From: Hydrocarboniphaga sp965279055
GTDB lineage: Bacteria > Pseudomonadota > Gammaproteobacteria > Nevskiales > Nevskiaceae
Reading direction: 5' to 3'
Assembly: GCF_965279055.1 (NCBI RefSeq)
Contig: NZ_OZ257125.1
Coordinates: 2,356,001-2,420,000 of the forward strand
DNA: 64,000 bases
Every line of letters begins with the position of its first letter. Within the stretch, counting starts at the first letter, position 1. Below the pieces are notes generated by a model that worked only from the letters and a program-made list of their open reading frames with translations, was not told the DNA's origin and did not search any database. Positions 17,952 to 26,146 of this stretch are shown here, piece after piece. The translations under genes and the position numbers were made by a program.

Positions 17952-20807
17952 CTAGTTGTTTCCGATGGTGACCAGCGCAGCCGTCGAAATGGCCAGGCTG
18001 GAGAAGATGCTGAGCAGGCGCTCGGACAGCAGCAGCTTGTTCAGGGGAGCAGCATTGCGCGGCACGATGATCAGGCTGCCTGGCGGAACATCCTGCTTCT
18101 GGAAATTCCAGGCGCTGAGCTTGAGCGGTTTGGCCTCGCCGTTCGGGAACACGATGAAAGCGCGTTTCTTGTCCGCAGCCTGGCCGATGCCGCCGGCATG
18201 CTCGATGTAGTCCTCGGCCGTGTTGCCGGCGACGAAACTCTGCGAGCCGGGATTGAGTACCTGGCCGGCGACGCTGACCGAGGACGGCCGCTTCGGAATC
18301 AGCAAAGCGTCGCCGGCTTCCATCAGCACGTCCTGCTCGGGCCGCAGCCGCAACACGGCTGGGTCGGCCTGCACGACGACGCGACCCGCGGCCTTGGCAT
18401 TCTGCAAGCGCTTGATCACGCCGTCGAGGAACGTCGCAGTCGATGACACATCGCCGGTCAAGGTGCCACTGGTCACGACCGTGACGACGGCTTCCTGCAG
18501 TTCGTTGGCGGCGCGCTTGTACGAGGCCTCTTCGGCGCTGCGCGCGCTTTCGCGCGTGAACACCGAGCCGTAGGGATAGGCGTTGACGGTCAGCCCGCCG
18601 GCGCGCTCGATGATCTGCGACATGGTTTCGCCGCGCATCACACTGTAAGTGCCGGGGAAGCGCACTTCTCCGATCAGCCGCACCGAGCCGATTTCCTGAT
18701 CCAGGTACAGAGCGCGGAAATTGAATACATCGCCGGCCGAAATCGCATGCTCCGCCGTCGATGCCTGGGTGAGATCCAGCGTCTGGTACTTGGCCTTGCC
18801 GTTGCTCAAGGCGTCCTGGTACGACACATATTCGACGTTGCGCGAATCGCTCTCGCTGGTCGGGCCGGCCACCGCCTGCATCAGCAGCTTGAAGTCGGTG
18901 CCATCGGCAACCGGATAAACGCCGGGGCGCACCACTTCGCCGTAGACACCGACGCTCTTGTCGAGCAGATACGGCAATGCGCGCGGCACCTCCTCAAAGA
19001 TCTGCGGGCATTCGACCCGGCTACGCGAGGCCTTCTGCAGGCGCAGACTCTCCGACGACAGCGCGCGCAGGAAGCGCACCGCACGCTGGCTGTTGACGAT
19101 GCGCTGCAGCTCGACCAGGCCCTCGCAAGTCTTGGCGGCAGCGACCGGCTTGCCTTCCAGTGCGGATTCGACGTCGCGCGACGTCAGATAGGCGATGTCC
19201 TCACGGCCGAATACGATCACCACGTCGTTGGGCTGCAGCGCGATCGGCTCGCCCACGGCGTTCAGTGCATTGGCGACATTAAACGAAACGAAGCCGCGAA
19301 TGCCGGTCTGCGGATTGGTACGCTCGATCGCGCCCAGCGGCAAATAGACTTCGGCCTGGATATCCGACTCGCGCACGCCTGCGAGCTCCAGCACCGAACT
19401 CAGGCTGCGACTTTCGCTCCACGGGTAACTGCCGGGATATTTGACGTAGCCGGTGACGCGGATCTCGTTGGAAATCTGCCGGGCAATCTTGCGTACGCGC
19501 ACCACGTCACCGTCATGAATCGGCGCCGCCAGATCGGCGGCCTTGGCGATGTCGAAATTCAGCACCTGGCGCTCGGCCGCGGCGGTCACTCGCTCGACTT
19601 CCACCGACGTCTGGTCGCTGGTCGCCAGCCGGCCACCGGCCAGCGCGATGGCATCGGCCAGCGAACGTTCGCCGCTGAGTTCGTAAATCGCCGGGCGTTT
19701 GACTTCGCCCTCGACCGTCACGCGCGATGCGACCGGCGGTACAAACACCACGTCACCGGGTTGCAGGCGCACGTCGTTGCTGGAATCGCCCCCGAGCAGG
19801 AAGCGATACAGATCCATGGTCTGCACTACCTGACCGCCGCGCTTGAGCTGCACGCGGCGCAGCGAACCGACCGCGCTGACGCCGCCGCTGACGAACAGGG
19901 CGTGCGTCATCGTCGACAGCGACGACACGGTGTACGAGCCCGGGCGCCGCACGTCGCCAAGAACGAACACCCGCATCGAGCGCAGGCGGCCCAGCGTGAC
20001 GCTGGCCGTGGTGCCGATCATCTCCTTGCTAACGCGTCCTTCGAGCAGCGTCTGCAGCTCGTCGAAACGCAGGCCGTTGGTGCTGATCGGCCCCAGCTTC
20101 GGGAAGTTGACGGTGCCATCGCGCGAGACCAGCAAGGTGAAGGTTTCGTTCTGATTGCCGAACAGCTGGACGCGAATATTGTCGCCCGGCCCGATCACGT
20201 AGTCGCCGGGCACCGGAATGTCGGTCGCCGGAGCGAAGGTGTTGGGCACACCGGAGAACAACTCGTAGCCGAAAGGCCGCGGCTTCTTGTAGATCGCACC
20301 GTTGGCTCGCTGACTTCTGGCAAACCGATCGTCGGCGTCACGATCGTAGCTGTCGCGAGCATCCGGTCGCGGGTCGCGACTCAGGTTGCTACGGGCATTG
20401 TTGCCACGGTTGTCGCCCGACCCCTGGCCCTGCTTGTGCGGATTGGCGAAGGTTCCCTCCGAAGCGTCCCGAACCGTGGACTCGCGGTTGTCATATTGCG
20501 AGCCGCGCCGGCTCCCCGCGCCGTCAGCCAACGGGTAGTCATATGCGTTGTTCGCATCCGGTCCGCCATAAGAGTCGTCATTGACGGAATCCGAGCGGAT
20601 GATCTGCGGATTCTGCAGCGTCTGATCCTGATTGCTGGTGCTACTGGAACCGGAGCCCATGCCGCTGAGCAAGCGTTCCTTGTCTTCGCTGCTCAGCTGA
20701 GACAATACCGAAGGATCGATCAGCGAAGTCTGCGACCAGACATTGCTCGCCGAGATCAACAGCAGAATGCCGGACAGGCGGCAGAGCGAGCGCACAACAG
20801 CTCTCAT
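17952..20807 (-). CDS. large SLBB-domain polysaccharide export protein
   Basis: 951 residues. A signal peptide (LSGILLLISASNVWSQ) is followed by a Ser/Asn/Asp/Arg-rich disordered region (about 50-170), then a Wza-type poly-saccharide export module (VPGDYVIGPGDNIRVQLFG near 199-217, RDGTVNFPKLGP), and several SLBB repeats (SMRVFVLGDVRRPGSY, VTVEGEVKRPAIYEL, IRVTGYVKYPGSYPW, VGVYGEVVRPGVYP, VRLIGEVRFPGTYSV, VSVAGQVLNPGSQSF). A hydrophobic C-terminal segment (SIFSSLAISTAALVTIG) could span the outer membrane as the Wza helix does. No lipobox. Likely the exit channel or adaptor for a secreted polysaccharide. Confidence 0.87.
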   Translation of the reverse strand: MRAVVRSLCRLSGILLLISASNVWSQTSLIDPSVLSQLSSEDKERLLSGMGSGSSSTSNQDQTLQNPQIIRSDSVNDDSYGGPDANNAYDYPLADGAGSRRGSQYDNRESTVRDASEGTFANPHKQGQGSGDNRGNNARSNLSRDPRPDARDSYDRDADDRFARSQRANGAIYKKPRPFGYELFSGVPNTFAPATDIPVPGDYVIGPGDNIRVQLFGNQNETFTLLVSRDGTVNFPKLGPISTNGLRFDELQTLLEGRVSKEMIGTTASVTLGRLRSMRVFVLGDVRRPGSYTVSSLSTMTHALFVSGGVSAVGSLRRVQLKRGGQVVQTMDLYRFLLGGDSSNDVRLQPGDVVFVPPVASRVTVEGEVKRPAIYELSGERSLADAIALAGGRLATSDQTSVEVERVTAAAERQVLNFDIAKAADLAAPIHDGDVVRVRKIARQISNEIRVTGYVKYPGSYPWSESRSLSSVLELAGVRESDIQAEVYLPLGAIERTNPQTGIRGFVSFNVANALNAVGEPIALQPNDVVIVFGREDIAYLTSRDVESALEGKPVAAAKTCEGLVELQRIVNSQRAVRFLRALSSESLRLQKASRSRVECPQIFEEVPRALPYLLDKSVGVYGEVVRPGVYPVADGTDFKLLMQAVAGPTSESDSRNVEYVSYQDALSNGKAKYQTLDLTQASTAEHAISAGDVFNFRALYLDQEIGSVRLIGEVRFPGTYSVMRGETMSQIIERAGGLTVNAYPYGSVFTRESARSAEEASYKRAANELQEAVVTVVTSGTLTGDVSSTATFLDGVIKRLQNAKAAGRVVVQADPAVLRLRPEQDVLMEAGDALLIPKRPSSVSVAGQVLNPGSQSFVAGNTAEDYIEHAGGIGQAADKKRAFIVFPNGEAKPLKLSAWNFQKQDVPPGSLIIVPRNAAPLNKLLLSERLLSIFSSLAISTAALVTIGNN

Positions 20808-20914
20808 TCAGAAATTCCCCGGAGCTAAGCGAAGCAACCAACATCGATATCGGATTGCCATTCACTGGCCGATCACGCGAATGCGTAATGGACTCATTGA
20901 CGATTTTAAAACAG

Positions 20915-20943
20915 AAAAAAGGCCAGCAAGAGCTGGCCTTTTT
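20915..20943 (-). terminator. bidirectional-looking terminator between YjbE-like and SLBB genes
   Basis: Stem ggccagc / gctggcc extended by flanking A and T runs, 4-nt loop; T6 follows on the minus strand and T5 on the plus strand. It lies 31 bases after the YjbE-like stop, so transcription of the short upstream gene should largely end here, leaving SLBB-yjbH expression to read-through or a promoter in 20808-20914. Confidence 0.85.
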
Positions 20944-20973
20944 ACCTCCGGAGCCGAGCCCCGAAGTCAGCGA

Positions 20974-21237
20974 TCAGTTCGTGGCGGTTGCCGTGCTGGT
21001 GCTGGTGGACGTGCTGGTGCTGGTGGACGGCGACGAGTCGTTGGCGTCGTCGCCGGCGGCGGCGTTGACGACCACACCAATCACCGCAGCGGTAGCAGCC
21101 GCAATGCCGACGGTCAGGCCGACGTTGGTGCCCTCTTCGGCGCCGGCACCGGAGCCGCCGGTGGAACCCTGCTCAGCAGCGAACGCCGTTCCATTGGCGA
21201 GCATTCCCAGTAACGCAACAGCCAAAAACTTCTTCAT
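20974..21237 (-). CDS. YjbE/GfcA-like small exported Ser/Thr-tail protein
   Basis: 87 residues: MKKFLAVALLGMLANGTAFA signal peptide, a short Gly-rich segment, a hydrophobic glycine/alanine stretch (VGLTVGIAAATAAVIGVVV) and a C-terminal Ser-Thr repeat tail (STSTSTSTSTSTATATN). This layout matches YjbE/GfcA, the small first gene of yjbEFGH and gfc operons, whose tail is also Thr/Ser-rich. The ATG at 21237 has TTGGAG upstream and is preferred over an ATG four codons earlier. Function in polysaccharide export is by analogy. Confidence 0.72.
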   Translation of the reverse strand: MKKFLAVALLGMLANGTAFAAEQGSTGGSGAGAEEGTNVGLTVGIAAATAAVIGVVVNAAAGDDANDSSPSTSTSTSTSTSTATATN

Positions 21238-21475
21238 GCCAATCTCCAATATGTAGAACGATCACGTGCGAGCAGTACTCTTCCGGCCACTTTACTCAAT
21301 GACGGAGCGATTGCCAACCCTTGTTTTCTGAACGGAGTGAAGCACTTCGCAGCCTTAGGGCAGGCTGAACGATCTTCGCCCACCGCGCCGCAGGTTCGCT
21401 TTTTGCCCGCGGACGTCGTGTTGGCGCATCAAAAAAACGCGATGAATGGCGGCGTTTCCCTTAACATTGCGCCGC

Positions 21476-21552
21476 GCGCCCGTAGCTCAGTTGGATAGAG
21501 CACTCGCCTTCTAAGCGAGTGGTCGCTGGTTCGAATCCAGCCGGGCGCACCA
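21476..21552 (+). tRNA. tRNA-Arg (anticodon TCT)
   Basis: Complete cloverleaf of 77 nt: acceptor gcgcccg / cgggcgc, D arm gctcagttggatagagc, anticodon stem ctcgc / gcgag with loop cttctaa (anticodon TCT), T arm ctggttcgaatccag and encoded CCA end. Reads AGA codons, which are rare in this GC-rich sequence. Confidence 0.97.
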
Positions 21553-21635
21553 GCTACCGCCAGACAGACACGTCGCCCGCAACGAGTCAAGCAAGGGAAT
21601 TTGGCCAGCGCAGGCGCGAGGCGCTGCAGAATAAT

Positions 21636-21727
21636 TGGCGGAGAGAGAGGGATTCGAACCCTCGATACGGTTTGACCCGTATACACGCTTTCCAGGCGTG
21701 CTCCTTAAACCACTCGGACATCTCTCC
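21636..21727 (-). tRNA. tRNA-Ser (anticodon GGA)
   Basis: 92 nt on the minus strand: acceptor ggagaga with its 3' partner, D-arm TCCGAGTGGTTTAAGGA, anticodon stem CACGC / GCGTG with loop CTGGAAA (anticodon GGA), a long variable arm (TACGGGTCAAACCGTA), T arm GGGTTCGAATCCC and encoded CCA. The long variable arm is diagnostic of a class II tRNA. Confidence 0.97.
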
Positions 21728-21737
21728 GCGGACAAAA

Positions 21738-21764
21738 CCGGCCCTTCGCAACCGCGAGGGCCGG
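21738..21764 (-). terminator. terminator after the dapA-lipoprotein operon
   Basis: Stem ccggccc...gggccgg with an inner cgc / gcg extension; on the minus strand it is followed by TTTTG. It lies 51 bases after the small lipoprotein stop and just before tRNA-Ser. Confidence 0.7.
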
Positions 21765-21814
21765 CATTATAGCGGCCCGATCGGCGATTCGGGGCCGTTA
21801 TTTGATCGATTCGA

Positions 21815-22117
21815 TCAAGTTTTAGACGGCGCCGCAGCCGGTGCGGTCGTCGCTGCCGGCATCGTCGGTGGCTTGTCCAGGCAAACGCCCGCGCCTTCCT
21901 CGTTGCGGTAGCCGAACGGCACGACGGCGGTCGGCGGCGGCGGGATGCGCAGCGCGGTCGCGGAGTCCGGCAGGCTGAGGCCGGCGACCGGGGTCAGCGG
22001 CGGGCGGTTCTCGGCATGCGCGTACTTCTGCTCTTTCAGGCAGTAGTTGTTGGGTGCGCAAGCCGCCAGCAGCGTGACGGCGGCAATGACGATCAGCGGG
22101 CCGCTGAAAGACCTCAT
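21815..22117 (-). CDS. small lipoprotein downstream of dapA (possible minimal BamC-like)
   Basis: 100 residues: MRSFSGPLIVIAAVTLLAAC is a lipoprotein signal peptide with an LLAAC lipobox (Cys20). The mature part is Pro-rich and without obvious folded domain (ENRPPLTPVAGLSLPDSAT, LRIPPPPTAVVPFG). Its ATG overlaps the dapA stop (ATGA), so it is translationally coupled. In many gammaproteobacteria the gene after dapA is bamC, whose lipidated N-terminus is an extended segment of similar style; here no helix-grip domains follow. Homology to BamC is suggestive only. Confidence 0.75.
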   Translation of the reverse strand: MRSFSGPLIVIAAVTLLAACAPNNYCLKEQKYAHAENRPPLTPVAGLSLPDSATALRIPPPPTAVVPFGYRNEEGAGVCLDKPPTMPAATTAPAAAPSKT

Positions 22118-22995
22118 GAATGGACTCCGGCCGCGCGCAGCGCAGCAGCGACGACAGCGTGGAAAGAAGGATCGAGCGGCACCAGCGGCAGGCGAATACC
22201 GGCCGGCAGGCGGCCCATCTGCTGCAGCGCCCACTTGACCGGGATGGGATTGGGTTCGCAAAACAGGTCGCGGTGTAGCGGCGCCAAACCGGCATCGATC
22301 TCGGCGGCACGCGCGCCATCGCCGGCCAACGCGGCCATGCACAGCTCGTGCATCAGACGTGGCGCGACGTTCGCGGTCACCGAAATGTCGCCGTGGAAGC
22401 CGAGCAGAATGGATTCGCGGGCGGTGGCGTCGTCGCCGGAATACAGCGCGAAATCGGCCGGCAGCTTCAGCGCCAGCAAATCGCGTGAACGCTGCAACTC
22501 ACCCTTGGCTTCCTTGAGCCCGACGATGCCGGGGATTCCGGCGAGGCGCGCCACCGTCGCCGGCAGCATGTCGCAGCCGGTGCGGCCGGGCACGTTGTAG
22601 AGGATCAGCGGCAAATCGACGCTTTCGGCAATCTTCTTGTAATGCCGGTACAGGCCTTCCTGCGGCGGCTTGTTGTAGTACGGCGTGACCAGCAGCGCAG
22701 CGTCGGCGCCGGCGCTCTTGGCGGCGGCGGTCAACTCGATCGCCTCGGTCGTGGAATTGGCGCCGGTCCCGGCGATCACCGGCACGCGGCCGGCGGCGCG
22801 AGCGAGCACACGGCGGATCACTTCCAGGTGCTCGTCGACGTCGAGCGTCGCCGATTCGCCGGTGGTACCGACCGCGACGATGGCGTCGGTGCCTTCGGCG
22901 ATATGCCAGTCGACCAGCGCGTCCAGACTCGTAAAGTCGACAGCGCCGGACGCCTCCATCGGCGTCACCAGTGCAACGAGACTGCCCTTGATCAT
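22114..22995 (-). CDS. dapA: 4-hydroxy-tetrahydrodipicolinate synthase
   Basis: Condenses pyruvate with aspartate semialdehyde, first committed step to diaminopimelate and lysine. The 293 residues carry GTTGESATLDVDEH, LLVTPYYNKPPQEGLY, LYNVPGRTGCDM (catalytic Tyr) and the Schiff-base lysine in IVGLKEAKGEL. MIKGSLVALVTPM at 22995 is the family N-terminus; longer readings are rejected. Divergent from gcvR, as in many gammaproteobacteria; the stop overlaps the start of a small lipoprotein gene. Confidence 0.96.
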   Translation of the reverse strand: MIKGSLVALVTPMEASGAVDFTSLDALVDWHIAEGTDAIVAVGTTGESATLDVDEHLEVIRRVLARAAGRVPVIAGTGANSTTEAIELTAAAKSAGADAALLVTPYYNKPPQEGLYRHYKKIAESVDLPLILYNVPGRTGCDMLPATVARLAGIPGIVGLKEAKGELQRSRDLLALKLPADFALYSGDDATARESILLGFHGDISVTANVAPRLMHELCMAALAGDGARAAEIDAGLAPLHRDLFCEPNPIPVKWALQQMGRLPAGIRLPLVPLDPSFHAVVAAALRAAGVHS

Positions 22996-23223
22996 GAGTG
23001 AGCGCGGATCGCAGTAAGTGGTGGAACAGCTTCGAATCGCCCGGCCTGAGCAGACCGCGATGGCGCGGGAGTATACCCGCAGACGCGCCGCCACGAGCCA
23101 GGCACGGGCCGCAGCGAAGGGGTATGGGAGATCTGACCGCCGGGCTGCAAACAGGTTCGGCTGAGCGTTCGACTTTTACAGGTCCGCTGCCTAAACTCGT
23201 TCATCCATTCTGACAGCGACACG

Positions 23224-23763
23224 ATGTCCGCCCAAGACAGCCTGCTTTCCATTTCCGTTCTCGCCCGGGCCCGCGCCAATATCCCGCTCGAGTTGTTCCG
23301 CGCCATCCGTGAACGGGGCTGTGAGGTCGAAGATTGCCGCATCGCCCCGATCGGCGACCGCCTGGCCGCCAACTTGGTCGTCTCCGGCAACTGGAGCGCG
23401 CTGGGCCGGCTGGAGACCGCGCTGCCGGGCATCGCGCAGAAGCTGGACCTGCAGGTGCGCTTCGAGCGCTGCGGCCCGCGCGAACAGAACCCGGAATTTC
23501 GCCCCTACGCCGCCGACGTGATCGCGCCGCAGCAGCCCGATCTGCTGGTGCACCTGCTGGAGTTCTTCAACAGCCAGGACGTCGAGGTCGCCGAGATTTC
23601 CACGCAAAAGTACGCGTCCAACTACACCGGCGCGGAGATGTGCAGCGTGCAGATGGTGCTGCACGTGCCGGTCAACCAGCATCCGCAGGCGCTGCGCGAA
23701 TCCTTCATGGATCTGTGTGACGATCTGAACGCCGACGGCATGCTCGACCCGATCAAGACCTGA
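23224..23763 (+). CDS. gcvR: glycine cleavage system transcriptional repressor (ACT protein)
   Basis: 179 residues made of two ACT-type modules (about 8-85 and 95-175), the GcvR layout. Segments such as LFRAIRERGCEVEDCRI and ISTQKYASNYTGAEMCSVQM fit the family. GcvR has no DNA-binding domain and acts by binding a partner regulator in response to glycine. It sits between divergent dapA and bcp, a conserved context. A weak promoter match (TCGACT, 17 nt, TAAACT, 23169-23197) lies just upstream. Confidence 0.82.
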   Translation: MSAQDSLLSISVLARARANIPLELFRAIRERGCEVEDCRIAPIGDRLAANLVVSGNWSALGRLETALPGIAQKLDLQVRFERCGPREQNPEFRPYAADVIAPQQPDLLVHLLEFFNSQDVEVAEISTQKYASNYTGAEMCSVQMVLHVPVNQHPQALRESFMDLCDDLNADGMLDPIKT

Positions 23764-23815
23764 TCGCCATCTGATATCCGCGCGCCCCGCTATCGAGTGA
23801 GAACCTAGACCGACA

Positions 23816-24283
23816 ATGAGCCTGAGCCCCGGCGACTCCCTCCCCGACCTGACCCTGCCCGCCAATGGCGGCCGCAGCATCAGCCTGAAAAAGGAGTTCA
23901 AGGGCAAGAAGCTGGTCGTCTACTTCTACCCGAAGGACAACACGCCGGGCTGCACGCTCGAGGGCCAGGATTTTGCCCGGCTCTATCCCGAGTTCGTCAA
24001 AGCCGGTGCCGATGTCGTCGGCGTCAGCAAGGACAGCGTGCGCGCGCATGACAACTTCTGCGCCAAGTTCGGCTTCCCCTTCGCGCTGTTGTCGGATACC
24101 GACGAGGCGATGTGTAGCGCCTTCGGCACCATCGTCCAGAAGAAACTCTACGGGCGCGAATATCTGGGCATCGATCGCAGTACCTGGCTGTTCGATGGCA
24201 AAGGCAAGCTGGTGACACAGTGGCGCAGCGTCAAGGTCAAGGGCCACGCGCAAGCGGTGCTCGACGCAGTGAAGGCGATGTAG
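23816..24283 (+). CDS. bcp: thioredoxin-dependent peroxiredoxin (Bcp/PrxQ type)
   Basis: Reduces hydroperoxides in the cytoplasm. 155 residues with the PrxQ core LVVYFYPKDNTPGCTLEGQD, peroxidatic Cys46, followed by VGVSKDSVRAHDNF and RSTWLFDGKGKLV. The residue five positions after Cys46 is Gln, so the usual intrahelical resolving Cys of E. coli Bcp is missing; either it works as a 1-Cys enzyme or another Cys (for example in HDNFCAKFG) serves. Follows gcvR by 52 bases, same strand. Confidence 0.93.
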   Translation: MSLSPGDSLPDLTLPANGGRSISLKKEFKGKKLVVYFYPKDNTPGCTLEGQDFARLYPEFVKAGADVVGVSKDSVRAHDNFCAKFGFPFALLSDTDEAMCSAFGTIVQKKLYGREYLGIDRSTWLFDGKGKLVTQWRSVKVKGHAQAVLDAVKAM

Positions 24284-24339
24284 GCAACAGCAGCAAACCC
24301 AAGCGGTCTCGCAGTTCTCTATCGACCTAATAGGAACCC

Positions 24340-25767
24340 GTGAAGAAAAAAATCTTTGTTCTGGACACCAACGTGCTGATGCACGACCCGAGCAGCCTGT
24401 TCCGCTTCGAGGAACACGACCTGTTCATACCGATGGTGGTACTGGAAGAACTGGATGGCCTGAAAAAAGGCACGACGGACACGGCGCGGACCGCACGCCA
24501 GATCAGCCGCCTGCTGGACGAACTGGTCGCCGGCAAGGACCACGCGCAAATCGAAAAAGGCCTGTCGATCCCGACCGGCATTGGCCGCCACAACGGCCCC
24601 GCCAGCGGCGGACGTCACGGCCAGGAAGCCAGCGGCAAGCTGTTCTTCCAGACCCAGGCCACCGCGCAGACGCTGCCCGGCATTCTTCCCGGCAACAAGG
24701 CCGACAACAGCATCCTGCTGACGGCGCTGTCGCTGCAGGGCCAGCAGTCGGGCCGCAAGGTCACGCTGGTCAGCAAGGACATCAACCTGCGACTGAAGGC
24801 CGCGATCGTCGGTGTCCACACCGAGGATTATCACAACGACCAGGTGCTCGACGACCTGGATCTGTTGCCCAGCGGCTACACGCAGTTGTCGGATGACTTC
24901 TGGTCGACGCACGGCGACAAGATGGAAAGCTGGCAGGACGAGCGCGGCCGCGCCAACTACAAGCTGCGCGGCCCCAGCGTCAAAGAGTGGCATGCCAACC
25001 AGTTCCTGTTCATGCCCGACGAAAACGAGCGTGGGCTCGAACTGATGGTGCAGGCCATCGAAGGCGACACCGCCAAGCTGCGCGTGATCCGCGACTACCG
25101 CGCCGGCAAGACGCCGGTCTGGGGCATACACGCGAAGAATCGCGAGCAGAATTTCGCACTGAACCTGTTGCTCGATCCCGAGATCGACTTCGTCACCCTG
25201 CTCGGCACGGCCGGCACCGGCAAGACCCTGTTGACGCTCGCTGCCGGTCTCGCGCAGGTGCTCGACGAATCGCGTTATCGCGAAATCATCATGACGCGCG
25301 TGACCGTGCCGCTGGGCGACGACATCGGCTTTCTGCCGGGCACCGAAGAAGAAAAGATGACGCCGTGGATGGGCGCGCTGATGGACAACCTGGAGGTGCT
25401 GACACAGACCAGCAGCGCCGGCGACTGGGAGCGTGCGGCGACCAATGACCTGCTCTCCAAGCGCATCAAGGTGCGCTCGATCAACTTCATGCGTGGCCGC
25501 ACTTTCCTCAACCGCCTGATCATCATCGACGAAGCGCAGAACCTGACCAGCAAGCAGATGAAAACGCTGATCACGCGCTGCGGCCCGGGCAGCAAGATGA
25601 TCTGCCTGGGCAACCTCGGCCAGATCGACACGCCGTACCTGAGCGAGACGACTTCGGGCCTGACCTACGTCGTCGACCGCTTCCGCGGCTGGGGCCACGG
25701 CGGCCACGTCACGCTGGCGCGCGGCGAGCGTTCGCGCCTGGCGGCTTACGCATCAGAAGTGCTCTGA
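24340..25767 (+). CDS. PIN-domain/PhoH-type ATPase
   Basis: 475 residues fusing an N-terminal PIN nuclease-like domain (about 1-150; FVLDTNVLMHDPSSLF, VVLEELDGLKKG, TLVSKDINLRLKA, with the usual acidic residues) to a C-terminal PhoH/RhlB-like P-loop ATPase (Walker A GTAGTGKT at 289-296, Walker B LIIIDEAQN with Asp397). This is the YlaK/PhoH2-related architecture linked to RNA unwinding and cleavage. GTG start at 24340. A 109-residue gene follows after 12 bases and may be co-expressed. Confidence 0.9.
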   Translation: MKKKIFVLDTNVLMHDPSSLFRFEEHDLFIPMVVLEELDGLKKGTTDTARTARQISRLLDELVAGKDHAQIEKGLSIPTGIGRHNGPASGGRHGQEASGKLFFQTQATAQTLPGILPGNKADNSILLTALSLQGQQSGRKVTLVSKDINLRLKAAIVGVHTEDYHNDQVLDDLDLLPSGYTQLSDDFWSTHGDKMESWQDERGRANYKLRGPSVKEWHANQFLFMPDENERGLELMVQAIEGDTAKLRVIRDYRAGKTPVWGIHAKNREQNFALNLLLDPEIDFVTLLGTAGTGKTLLTLAAGLAQVLDESRYREIIMTRVTVPLGDDIGFLPGTEEEKMTPWMGALMDNLEVLTQTSSAGDWERAATNDLLSKRIKVRSINFMRGRTFLNRLIIIDEAQNLTSKQMKTLITRCGPGSKMICLGNLGQIDTPYLSETTSGLTYVVDRFRGWGHGGHVTLARGERSRLAAYASEVL

Positions 25768-25779
25768 GGCGCAGCGACG

Positions 25780-26109
25780 ATGCTCGGCAAACTGAAGGGC
25801 ATGAAGGACGGCGCGATTTCGCTGTTCCTGAAAAGCTTCATCAACGAGAAGCTGTCCAAGTTCGGCGAAGTGCTGGAATGCCAGGTCGACACCGCCGGCA
25901 ATCGCGTGCAACTGAAGGTCATGCTGAAAGGCGAGCAAGGCGCGATCGATCTGGCGGTCGATCGCTACGAGGTGGAACGGGCCGGCGACGACCGCTTCAT
26001 TCGCCTGAAGACCTTTTCGTGCTCTCGTGAATGGATAGCCCTGGCGCTGAATCAGCGCCTCGCCGACAAGCCTTTCAAGTTGCCGTCGGCGGTCGCGGGC
26101 TTGCTTTGA
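25780..26109 (+). CDS. conserved-looking hypothetical protein (109 aa)
   Basis: I do not recognise a named family. The 109 residues are soluble, mixed alpha/beta, starting MLGKLKGMKDGAISLFLKSF; two Cys (ECQVD, FSCSREW). Ribosome-site-like gcagcgacg precedes the ATG, and the frame has typical codon use. It lies 12 bases after the PhoH-type gene and ends at an inverted repeat before convergent radA, so it is probably the second gene of that unit. Confidence 0.7.
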   Translation: MLGKLKGMKDGAISLFLKSFINEKLSKFGEVLECQVDTAGNRVQLKVMLKGEQGAIDLAVDRYEVERAGDDRFIRLKTFSCSREWIALALNQRLADKPFKLPSAVAGLL

Positions 26110-26118
26110 TGGGATGCA

Positions 26119-26143
26119 ACGCGGCGACGCAAGGTCGCCGCGT
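26119..26143. terminator. inverted repeat between convergent genes
   Basis: Perfect 10-bp stem acgcggcgac / gtcgccgcgt with a 5-nt loop, placed between the converging stops of the 109-residue gene and radA. No strong T run on either strand, so termination efficiency is uncertain. Confidence 0.45.
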
Positions 26144-26146
26144 GTT

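Noticed and set aside
16884..18446. 520-codon plus-strand open frame spanning the yjbH/SLBB junction
   Set aside because: Composition is typical of an antisense frame (His/Gln/Arg-rich) and it crosses two well-supported minus-strand genes.
18747..20828. 693-codon plus-strand open frame opposite the SLBB gene
   Set aside because: Antisense shadow; the minus strand has a signal peptide and repeated SLBB motifs.
22996..23223. Lysine riboswitch upstream of dapA
   Set aside because: The 228-base gap lacks recognisable lysine aptamer segments and any terminator before the dapA start.
24319..25707. 462-codon minus-strand open frame opposite the PhoH gene
   Set aside because: Antisense shadow of a gene with clear Walker motifs and PIN domain.
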